From the NCBI GenBank assembly GCA_037447655.1, contig JBBHKE010000022.1, positions 12,093-49,869 of the forward strand: a stretch of 37,777 nt of DNA, read 5' to 3'. This document shows, in pieces, positions 20,890 through 29,537 of this stretch. Made by a program: the position numbers and the translations under genes. A model generated the notes under the pieces. The model did not search any database, was not told where the DNA came from, and saw only the letters and a list, made by a program, of their open reading frames with translations. Numbering within the stretch: position 1 is the first letter of the stretch; each line of letters begins with the position of its first letter. Source of the DNA: Zygnema cylindricum (Eukaryota > Streptophyta > Zygnematophyceae > Zygnematales > Zygnemataceae).

Positions 20890-21495
20890 CCCGTTATTTT
20901 CTAGTCTAATTTTAACTTTTCCTTTAATCAACATTTTTCTGTACAATATTTTAACTTGGGAGAGGGCACAGGTTTGGTCATCATGTCAGCCACCATTTCT
21001 TCAACAGATTTATACACAAGATTTACAATTTTATTTTCAACCATTTCCCTCACGAAGCTCAATCTTATGTCCATATGCTTAGCCTTGAAATGATGTTTTG
21101 GATTGGCTGATATAGCAATGGCAGCCTGATTACCACAGAAAATTTTATGCACTCCCTCCTTCATATACCCAAATTCTTACAGCAAGGATTTAACCCACAT
21201 TAACTCTTTCACAACCGAAAAAGAGGCCATGTACTTAGCCTCCATAGTAGACTGAGCAACCACTTTTTGTTGGTTGCTGCTCTAACAACACGCACCTTCC
21301 CCCACATACAATACATACCCAGAAGTACATCTTCTCATAGGTGCATCCTCATAACTAGCATCACTCTAACTAGTGATATCAGTGTGCTCCCCTCCCAAAT
21401 GCAACCATAACTCATTGGTTCCTACCAGATATTTCATGACTTTCTTGGTTGATTCCCGATCTCTCTTCCTATGATCGTTAAGACTCCTACTGAGG
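20890..21495 (-). pseudogene. Copia RNase H remnant
   Basis: Read on the minus strand from about 21490: tail of RT, then a D-A-S-Y-E-D-A-P-M-R-R-C stretch, a QSTMEAKYMA stretch, and from 21164 an open part with FCGNQAAIAISANPKHHF, EMVENKIVNLVYK and MTKPVPSPKL. Stops break the upstream part. The piece ends near 21495, where unrelated DNA starts, so the rest of pol is lost. Confidence 0.85.
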
Positions 21496-21559
21496 TCTCC
21501 TATTGAGGAAATAGTAGGAAATTACAGTTATGAACCGTATTGAGCGGGGTACCTCAAAT

Positions 21560-22189
21560 TAGTGTCGGGTATCGAGGAACGTTTGTCGATATTCGATATA
21601 TATCGAATTTCAGGTACCCGATAATCGATATATCCCTTCGATATATCGAAAATCAAAATATCGCGATATATTGCCGATATATCGGCGATATATCATATCG
21701 TCAATATACCGAGGCATTTAAAAAAAAAAAAATGAAAATTTCCACAGGTCTCCAAAGTCACGTGCCTTCTGACAAGGTGACCCTAAATTTTTTGCCGAAA
21801 AGAAGTACGGTTTTTTCCTGAAAGTCAGCAGAGTGAAGGAGATCTCTGAGGTACACTGACGCGGTACACTTGCGAAGTACATGTTCGTGATACGCAAGTA
21901 CGGATTTCCATACGAAAATGGTCGGTTTGTCGGTTACATTTTGCGGCGTCTACCTTTAAGCCACGGAACGCAAATCACGTCGTACGTCGCGTATCAGACA
22001 ATTTGTCTTTATCGCTAAAATAACATATTTTATTATATATTAAATTTATAAAATACTATATATCGCGATATATATCGCGATAATTTATGTTGGTCTCGGT
22101 ACGATATATCGAGGATTCTCCTCGATCGATATTCGATATATCGAATATCGAGATTATTGCGATATGAAATTACCCGATACCCAACACTA
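21560..22189. mobile_element. hAT-type MITE with perfect 8-bp TSD
   Basis: Ends are TAGTGTCGGGTAT and, inverted, TAGTGTTGGGTAT: 13-bp terminal repeats with one mismatch. The element is flanked on both sides by CCTCAAAT (21552-21559 and 22190-22197), an 8-bp duplication as made by hAT transposases. The subterminal regions are packed with palindromic CGATATATCG-type motifs (21600-21710 and 22060-22165), and the 630 bp have no transposase coding. Confidence 0.9.
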
Positions 22190-22265
22190 CCTCAAATAAC
22201 GTTCAGAAACATTTAGCGTACTTTATTCTATTTGAGAATTTGCCGAAAAAAAAGAGGTACCCCAA

Positions 22266-22546
22266 TTAGCGTCATGTACGTTAATAGCGATTCGCGGTGT
22301 ACCTGCGCGTAGCAAAAATAGTCTCTGCAATTAGCAATTCCCAATTTTAAACGGTTGATTAGACTTTTTCGCAAGTCAAAGCTCTTCAACGAATTGACCG
22401 TCAAATCCCAACACAACGGTACCAGATTTGTACAAATGAGTACGCTAATTGTTTCATTACGCTATCTATTTCATTACGCTAATAGCGATTCACGGTGTAC
22501 CTGCGCGCAGCAAAAATCGTCTCTGTGATTAGCAATTCCCAAATTT
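22266..22546. repeat. Direct repeat, about 70 bp, two copies
   Basis: The stretch with taatagcgattcgcggtgta, cctgcgcgtagcaaaaat and attagcaattccc at about 22274-22346 recurs at about 22472-22544 with few changes. Its first part, in inverted form, also ends the foldback at 22838-23175. Confidence 0.8.
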
Positions 22547-22837
22547 AATTAGTACTAATATTAAATGCAAATTTTGATACTCGTGCTACAGTACATTGCT
22601 AACAGAACAGGAAACTGGAGGAGCTCTCGTAATTATTCATTACTGTGAACATAGAACCTTGTTGATAATTCAAATTGGCGTCAGACCTCGGAAGCTTCCT
22701 GTTTTCTGCTGTGGACTTGTCCTATTGCTTGCCGTACATGTTCTATTGCTTGCCGTACAGAAAGTCTGGCTTATTATCGACATGCATATGTGCATCGAAA
22801 AGGACATGTTGATTTTCAAGAGCATTAGTTTGACAAC
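22547..22837. other. Spacer between repeat families
   Basis: No gene supported. A 20-bp segment with attgcttgccgtaca occurs twice near 22725-22760. A frame open at 22596-22847 has no recognisable domain. Confidence 0.35.
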
Positions 22838-23175
22838 TACACCGTGAATCGTTATTAGCCTTATGTACGCTATATCGGCACCCCAAAATTTTGACATTGA
22901 TACCTTAAATAAAAAACATTACACTATTTAAGGTAGTGGACCATAATCTGCCACGTCTCTTGGCACTAAATTAGAATGAATGACGCTAATTTTTTCTTAG
23001 AAATTATTAGTGTAAAGAAAAAATTAGCGTCATTCATTCTAATTTAGTGCCAGGAGACGTGGCAGATTATGGTATATTTTCTTAAATAGTGTAACTTATG
23101 TTATTTAAGGTATCAATGTCAAAATTTTGGGGTGCCGATATAGAGTACATAAGGCTAATAACGATTCACGGTGTA
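22838..23175. mobile_element. Foldback element (long hairpin)
   Basis: Arms of about 150 bp run from tacaccgtgaatcgt (22838) inward and back out to acgattcacggtgta (ends 23175), with a short centre near 22995-23020. They match base for base over long runs (for example caccccaaaattttgacat against atgtcaaaattttggggtg). This is a foldback MITE or a recent inverted duplication. It lies 450 bp upstream of the MATH gene start. Confidence 0.9.
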
Positions 23176-23190
23176 TACACCGTGTATCGC

Positions 23191-23378
23191 TATTAGTGTT
23201 AATGTTTTTTTCGTCTCTTAAATATTTTTTCCATACACACATGTCCGATTGCCGATCTGACGGTTGCGATTGAAATGTACGATTCTCAGCTTCCGATTGG
23301 CGGTCTCAAATTGAAAATCGGACAAGTGTGCACGCAGAGAGGATGTTTTGAGTGGCGAAAAAATTATTAACCCTAATA
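23191..23378. mobile_element. Short MITE, copy 1
   Basis: The left end TATTAGTGTTAATG followed by a T run and CG is mirrored at the right by cgaaaaaattattaaccctaata. Length is 188 bp. The sequence before it, tacaccgtgtatcg, is shared with the copy at 34352-34582, as is internal content (tgtccgatt and cggacaagtg). No clear target duplication. Confidence 0.6.
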
Positions 23379-23624
23379 ATTCAAGCGTATTACGATCTGT
23401 TTTAGGTTTGTGGTGTTTGGTTGTTTAAGTTACTAGGTTAAAAAGAATATATTTAAACATACTTATTTTCCAATGCAGAATCCACATCCTTCAAATCTTA
23501 CTTTCTCTATGAAACTCATTAAAAATATGACTGCCTTGTTAGCATATACATAAGTTACATATTAAATATTAAATAAAAGCTGTTTTTTTTTTTTTTTTTT
23601 TCTTTGCTGCTGTTTAAATTCTTA
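23379..23624 (+). promoter_or_regulatory. Upstream region of the MATH gene
   Basis: AT-rich non-coding DNA ending in a run of about 21 T (23582-23602) just before the start codon at 23625. No convincing TATA box can be singled out. A short open extension in frame upstream of the ATG has no methionine. Confidence 0.4.
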
Positions 23625-26600
23625 ATGGCGGAACCGCCAAAGCCTACTGCTGATAATGTACTTCCGGAGGAAACCGTCGTCAACGGTACGTTCCGTTGGA
23701 CTATTATCAACTTCTCTCGAATGGAGGCCGGAAAACGACACTACTCTGATGTGTTTCACATTGGACGAACCAAATGGTCAGTTCTATAACATGACCTAAT
23801 ATATGTTCTATGTAATATTAATGATATATATATGTATTATATATTCTCTCTTTCTCTCTCCCTCTCTCTCTATCTCTCCCCCTCCCTCTCTTTCTCTCTC
23901 CCTTCCCCTCTCCCTCTCCCTCTCCCTCTCCCCTTCCCTCTCCCTTTCCCTCTCCCTCTCCCTTTCCTTCTCCCTCTCCCTCTCCCTCTCCCTCTGCCTC
24001 TCCCTCTCCCTTTCCCTCTCTCTCTATATATATAGGTATATAGTATGGAATATAGTTATCCTCAAACTCTCAAAATTCATATGTAATATAATATAATATA
24101 ATATAAGGTGTACTTTTATACATGTAATTTAAAGTCTAGTATTCTCAAATCCTTCGTTTTCAAGGAAACTTTTTTTGTTTTTTTTGCACTACAGTATGTC
24201 TGTAAACTTTAGTTTAAAAGTGCAAAAACAATATAGTTTGAAACACTATATGCGGTAACCCCTTACTAATTGCACGCTAAATGCATGTCAGTATGGGATG
24301 CTACATATAGTGTTTCCACCTATACTGTTTTCACTATTCAGTTAAATTAAACCTAACTAAACTAAATTAAATCAAACTAAATTATGTGAGACACTGGTAT
24401 AACATTTGCACTATGCTGTAAACCGTTAACTTCATCACAAACAGCAGATATGTGTTTCACATTGGGCAAACGAAATAGTCTGTCGTAGGTTTTTAAACCT
24501 TAAGTTTGAAATCCTTAAGCTTTGAGGCCTTAATTTCTAAACCCTAATTTGAAATCAGCTCTGTTTAGTTTCGCATTACATTTTCATTGTAAACCCTTCA
24601 AATGCATTGTCTTTTTGGAGAATTAGATAAACTTTTTAGCTGCTCTTTTATGGTGTTCCTAGGACTTTTAAGGGTTTTTTTAGAGTTTTTCAGGGTTTTT
24701 GTTAGTCATTCTTTTTAAACCCTTTAAAACCCTCAAAATTTGGATTATTTTTTCTAAAATCGGCGTTTTAAGCATACTGAAGTGTACAGGAATATAACAA
24801 CTATAACTTTTCCACCAGAAATACGGAAAAGTTAATCTGATAAATATAAAACTCATGCTTCATCTCCCTCCCTCTACCCTTCCCTCTCTCTATTGGAAAG
24901 CTTATCTGATAAACAACGCTGAAGTTTTGCTTCCGTATTACTCTCCCTCTCTCTCTCTCTTCTTCTTCTCCCTCTCCCTCTGTCTTCTTTTTTCAACCAT
25001 TTGTTGCATACTGAAGAATCACAAGAATACACCAGTTGTAGCTTTTCTAATGGAAATTTGGAGGTTTTATCTGATAAACAATCTAGAAGTTATGTTTACA
25101 TGCGATAACAAATCAAATGCCCCTACCATCAACTTTTATCTGCATTTAAACAATTATCCAGAAGGTTCGCTTGAGATATCAATATAGTGCAAGAATTCAG
25201 ATTTATTTTTTATTCATTATTCGTTAATTCATTAAAATGTCAATTTGTTAATTCGTTTATTCGGTTCGTTAAGTTGAATCGTTAATTCATTCGTTCGTTC
25301 GTTATTTTTTATTTTTTGTTAGTTCGTGGATACGCTGATTCGTTATTGATTCAGTTAATTTGTTGCGGAGAAGTAAGGTTTTTTAAGGTTATTGGATGTA
25401 AATTCTTTAAATTACGGTCAAGAGGTTACTTTTGATTTTTTTCCCTTTTCCATCCATGTTTTTTTCCTTTTCTGATTTTGCAACTGGAACTCTTTGACAT
25501 TAAACAAGACTCAAAATTGCTGTTTTTTTGGGACTGATTGGAACTTACCCTAAACAACTCCAAAGAAAACCAAAACCCCTCGCAACCCTCGGAAACCCTA
25601 GAAATCTTTAATCAGCCCCTAGAAAACCCTAGAAATCCTAAAAAAACTATAAAAACAACCCTGAAACGTGCAGGCAAGTGTTGCTTCTCGGACGGACGGA
25701 CATAGGAGATCTTTCGATGTACCTTAGGAATGCCGAAAATCTTGACTTTGGTTGGAGTCGACATGCAAGATTCTCCCTTCGAATAATTAGTCAACTTCGT
25801 CCTGAACTTAGCCATAAAAAAGGTTTGTGTGCCTTTTAACTTATAAAATGTAATCTCTCTCCCTCTCTCCCCTTTTCTCCTTCCATCGTTCTCCCCCGTG
25901 GATTGATTTATCTCTCTCCCTCTCTCAATCACCCTTTCTCTCTTTCACACATCCCCTCTCTCTCTCTCCCCCCCTCTCCCTCTCGCGCTCTCCCGCTCTC
26001 GTACTCCATGTAACATTAGAGTTCCATTAATGAGTCTGTTGAGAAGCTCTTGTGTTCAAACCTTATTCTAATTATATGCTCTGTCCTTACTGTAATCTTA
26101 TGCTTCATCAAACCTTACTGTTATTTCTTCTGCATCAAATCTTCCTGTAAACCTATGCTATATCAAACCTGTAATTTTATGTTTTATTAAACCTCAGTGT
26201 AATCTTATTCTTCATGAAACCTTACTCTAATTTGATGTTTTCTCAAACCTTTCTGTAATTTTATGCCTTGTCAAACATTACTGTTAAGTTTTTTCGCCCT
26301 TGCCACGCAGATGCATCATTCAAGTACCATAAACGCGTCACTGACTGGGGTTTTAAGTCTTATATATCCTTCAAAACTCTTATGAACCCCGAGAAAGGCT
26401 ATCTTCAACATGATACCCTCATCATCGAAGCCGAGGTTCATGTCTCTAAAATTATCGGTTATCTCAAATCAGTACCTCCCGAATTGCTTAGAGAAGGAGC
26501 TGGTTATGGTCAGGCGTTACGGAACTCGGCCGATTTCTCGAGTCCTCAACAACATCTCCCTATCACAGGCTCTCATATTCCCGCAGATTCTTTTTCCACA

Positions 26601-27710
26601 CCTTTTGGAACAGGACCTTTTGGAACGGGTGGTAATGGGACGGGAAGTAACGGATCTTCAACTTTTTTTCCGACCGTATTCAAGTCTCCGGAAGCTCTCG
26701 GTTGGTCGGATATGTCCATTCAAGAAGCTTTGGAAAAGAAGAAAAAAATGGGAGAGGAGAAGGTGAAAAATCTTCAGAAAATTGCTGACAAACTTAACGC
26801 AGAAGTCGCTGCCGTTGAAAAAAAGATGGAAGTTTTAAAGCAATCGTTAAAAACCGCTCAACAAAATGCGAAAGTAGCTCAGCAGGAACTCATGGCAGCG
26901 AAAAAAACCGCTTCCGAAGAATTCGAAGTCGCAAGAGAAGTCATAATTTCGCAAAGGAAAAAAGTCGAGGAAGAATTTCGACGGTTAAGGAGTCTCGTAT
27001 TGCCGGAAGGAGGAGGATCCCCACAGACTCCCACAGACCCTGTCTGTCCGACTAATATTTCTTCGATTAATACTTCCATTACTATGACAGGCAATAATAC
27101 TCTTCGTGGGATCTGCGTGGAGGACAGAAGTACGGAAAGAAGTATGGCAAGAAGTATGGAAAGAAGTTCGGAAGTACGGGTTGGTGAGAATGAGGAACTG
27201 GCAATTTCAGTCGGAGGACAGAATCTTCGACGCGAGAGAGAAGAGAGTGAGAGAGACGTATTTCCTGGGAGACCGGATGTCCCTATTATCAATTCTGTTA
27301 ATGGAAGAGTGGGAGAGGGAAGAGAGGGAGAGGGAAACGAGTTGGAGGAAAGCCTCGAAGACCGTCCTCTAGCGTTTTTAGCGGCGGAAATGGCGGGATA
27401 TCCAAGGAGCGGGGGAGGTCGAAATAATAATATCAATAATGGTAATAGTAATACAGGGGAGATAAATCATGCGACAGGTGAGGAGGTGGAGATGGAGAAG
27501 GAGATGGAAAATTTGAGTGGAGAGGGAGAGGGAGAGGGAGGTATTGCGGTAGGATCGACAGGATGGTGGCAAAATGTTGCGGGTGTCGCGGCGGAATTAG
27601 TCAGTCAATTTAACATGGGCACTTTAAAAAGGTCGAGGGAGGTAGAGGAACAGCTGGAAAAATTCGAGGAGGCGGCTAAAAGATTGAAGGCTCAACAAGA
27701 TCTTTGTTAG
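23625..27710 (+). CDS. MATH-domain coiled-coil protein (three exons)
   Basis: Exons 23625-23776, 25674-25822 and 26311-27710 give 566 residues. Borders are ATG|GTCAGT, cgtgcag|G, AAAG|GTTTGT and cacgcag|AT, with matching phases (TG|G and G|AT). Residues about 20-145 form a MATH (TRAF-like) domain: FRWTIINFSRM, HYSDVFHIG, DLSMYLRNAENLDFGWSRHA in exon 2, then VTDWGFKSYISF, GYLQHDTLIIEAEV in exon 3. This is closest in pattern to the N-terminal MATH of plant UBP12/13, but no ubiquitin protease follows. Residues about 235-330 are a long coiled coil (SIQEALEKKKKMGEEK onward). A Gly/Ser/Glu-rich, Arg-rich middle and a second short coiled coil (EVEEQLEKFEEAAKRLKA) end the protein. MATH domains bind partner peptides, so an adaptor role is likely; the partner is unknown. 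The exon assembly is by eye, without transcripts. Confidence 0.88.
23844..24026 (+). repeat. CCCTCT hexamer microsatellite in MATH intron 1
   Basis: About 180 bp of tctccc/ccctct repeats with few interruptions. It is pyrimidine-only on the gene's sense strand. Frames open across it are artefacts. Confidence 0.95.
24443..24488 (+). pseudogene. Partial copy of MATH exon 1 in intron 1
   Basis: gtgtttcacattgggcaaac followed by gaaatagtctgt copies the end of exon 1 and its donor (gtgtttcacattggacgaac, caaatggtcagt), about 690 bp downstream. In the exon's frame the copy reads VFHIGQTK and then a stop where the last Trp codon was. The donor-like GTCTGT is kept and an acceptor-like acag lies just upstream. 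Confidence 0.8.
24818..25350 (+). repeat. Diffuse repeats in MATH intron 1
   Basis: A segment with tctgataaa-caa and gaagttttgctt occurs three times (near 24834, 24903 and 25067), each near a CT tract. From 25203 to 25350 follows a degenerate array of ttcgttaattcattcgttcg type. No coding signal. Confidence 0.6.
25857..26005 (+). repeat. CT-rich tract in MATH intron 2
   Basis: Nearly all-pyrimidine blocks (ctctccctctctcc type) with short breaks at 25889-25910 and 25926. Sense-strand pyrimidine, as in intron 1. Confidence 0.85.
26050..26295 (+). repeat. About 31-bp tandem array before the intron 2 acceptor
   Basis: About eight imperfect copies of a unit like tcaaaccttactgtaatctt followed by atgcttca, ending only about 15 bp before the acceptor at 26310. 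Each unit carries a ttact or ctaat core resembling a plant branch-point context. Confidence 0.8.
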
Positions 27711-27835
27711 TTTTTTTTTTTTTTAGAGCATCAAAGTTTTTTTTTTGCACGGAAGTTTTTTTTTGCACCAACGTTTCTTTTTTGCACCAACGTTTCTTTT
27801 TTACACCGGAGTTTTTTTTTTTTTTTAAATCTTTC
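27711..27835 (+). repeat. T-rich tandem repeat after MATH stop
   Basis: Five copies of a 19-20 bp unit of the type gcaccaacgtttctttttt directly after the stop codon, presumably in the 3' UTR. Adjacent copies 3 and 4 are identical. Confidence 0.85.
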
Positions 27836-28103
27836 GGAAAATTGGAAGAGTTATTACGGCCAATTACAAGGAAGTCTTCAAGTCCGTTATGTTTTTCTCA
27901 TTAGATTACAAAAGTCTCGAGAATATTGTCAAGATTGTGTTGAAACAATCAAGTTAAAAGTTCAAACAGGTCGAGTTTAAATTGTCGAGTTTAAACAGTG
28001 AAGTTCAAATATAAACGCTGAGTCAGTTGGATAGTTAGGAAAAACAAGATATATTTTCTCTCGTCGTCAAAGGGCTTAGGATAATGTACAGTATTGGGGC
28101 CAA
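27836..28103. other. 3' flank of the MATH gene
   Basis: Non-coding. A gagtttaaa-type motif repeats near 27960-28010. No poly(A) signal stands out here; the first clear AATAAA on + is near 28548. Confidence 0.35.
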
Positions 28104-28290
28104 TTGAGAGAAAGAGAGGGAGGGAGAGAGGGAGATTTTAGGGAATGAGGGAGGGGAGAGGCGAAGATATGAGGGAAAGAGAGGGGAAAAGGAGGGAGGG
28201 AGATTTGAGGGAAAAAAGGAGAGGTCGGGAAATTTGAGGGAAAGAGTGAAGTTGGAGGGAAATATGAGGGAAAGAGGGAGAGATAGTTTC
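28104..28290. repeat. GAGGGA-type microsatellite, degenerate
   Basis: Purine-rich gagggagagagg and gagggaaagag units interrupted by ttt-containing spacers, lying between the two convergent genes. Confidence 0.85.
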
Positions 28291-28365
28291 CTACCAGCTC
28301 CTGTTCAGCGAAGTAGTTTTTAATGTGTACAAAAATAACTGCCCCTTTTAGTTTTTTTTTAGAGT

Positions 28366-28424
28366 TTAGGGTTTGTAGGAATTTTAGGGTTTTAGGGTTT
28401 TTAGGATTTTAAGGGTTTGAAGTA
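28366..28424. repeat. Telomere-like TTTAGGG motifs
   Basis: Several degenerate copies (tttagggtttgtaggaattt, tagggttttaggg). Too short and irregular for a telomere relic; plant genomes often have such telo-box clusters. Confidence 0.6.
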
Positions 28425-28925
28425 TATAGAGGTAAGGATGACACCAAATTCCTGAATCCAAGTAGGGTTAGATTTTGACCTTTATACAGCCTTTACAAAA
28501 ATTACAAAGGTTTTTTCCTTTTCTTCGTACTTTAAGGTCATTTCACAATAAAATTTATTTCACATTTGTTGGTAGGTCTTATTTTTAGATTTTTTTGTTC
28601 GACTATTACATCTTGCAATTTTCTGGTAGTTTCTCAATAAATTTGTTATTATTGTTATGGATCGTTGACCACAGTCCAAGCACATGTGTACAGTATATCT
28701 TCAAAGGATAACTGGATAACTGGTAGGGGCAACAAAACAAAATGATTTAACTTTTAGAATAAGAAATCAGGAAAAATAAATAAGACCCATTCGATTTGAT
28801 AGTTCTCCCATGTTTTAACAAAACTTCCATCAGTCGCACAAGCAAAATGTCAACTTCAACATTTTTGTATCTCTTTCATACGAAGACACAAGATAAGTAA
28901 CACAAAAGACTTAAATTCAAAATTC
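28425..28925. other. Intergenic stretch between convergent genes
   Basis: AT-rich; nothing recognisable apart from AATAAA near 28548, which could serve the MATH transcript only if its 3' UTR exceeds 800 bases. Confidence 0.35.
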
Positions 28926-29537
28926 TAAAAACATTAAAAAAAGGTTCTGTTCTTGCAAACTTTTCTTCACAAACATTTCTCCATAAACATTTCCTCTTCG
29001 TAAACTTTTCCTTTCGCAATTCTCTCTTCCCACCAATTGTAAAAACTAAACCCAAGTTGCAAAAATTTTCTCCATTGGATTTTCTTTTCGTTAAAAAATT
29101 CTCCTCCATTAATTTTTTTTCTTCATTATCCATATCGTCTTACTCCAATCACGACCATTTTCTTCTTCACAAACATTATTTCTTCACAAACGTTTTTTCT
29201 TCCAAAACCTTTCACAAACCTTTTCTTCACAAACTTCTCTCCCTCTTTCACCCTTTGTAAAATAAGATGTAATTTTTTCTCCATTTTTAATATCGTATTA
29301 CTCCCTCCTCCAATCACGCCCACTTTCCTTCTTAACAAACTTCTTTCTCTCCTTCCATCCCTCTGTAGAATAAGTCGAACTTTTTTTTCATTTTCCACAT
29401 CGTCATATTCCCCCTCCATTTTCTTTCTCATTTCTCTTCATTTTTTTTTCATCTTCCATACTGTCATATTCCTCCAATTTTCTTCATTTCTCTTCATTTT
29501 TTTTTTCATTTTCCATATCGTCCTATCCCTCCTTCCC
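28926..29537 (-). repeat. Degenerate array downstream of the VTE6 stop
   Basis: A repeated theme of ttcacaaacttttcttc plus ttttcattttccatatcgtc recurs at least five times (near 29125, 29284, 29390, 29450 and 29506). The last copy touches the VTE6 stop codon. It would form the VTE6 3' UTR on the minus strand. No coding content is supported. Confidence 0.65.

Noticed and set aside
22596-22847. Small membrane-like protein
   Set aside because: No domain; part of the frame overlaps repeats. A weak resemblance of its end (MHMCIEK) to copia protease is too short to use.
23803-24096. Long open frames of Leu/Ser/Pro through the CCCTCT repeat
   Set aside because: The hexamer has no stop codon in its frames; openness is trivial and the region is intron 1 of the MATH gene.
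26879-27436. 185-codon open frame antisense to MATH exon 3
   Set aside because: Shadow of the coding strand; Ser/Leu/Pro-rich with no domain.
28366-28424. Interstitial telomere relic
   Set aside because: Motifs are few and irregular; a telo-box cluster is enough to explain them.
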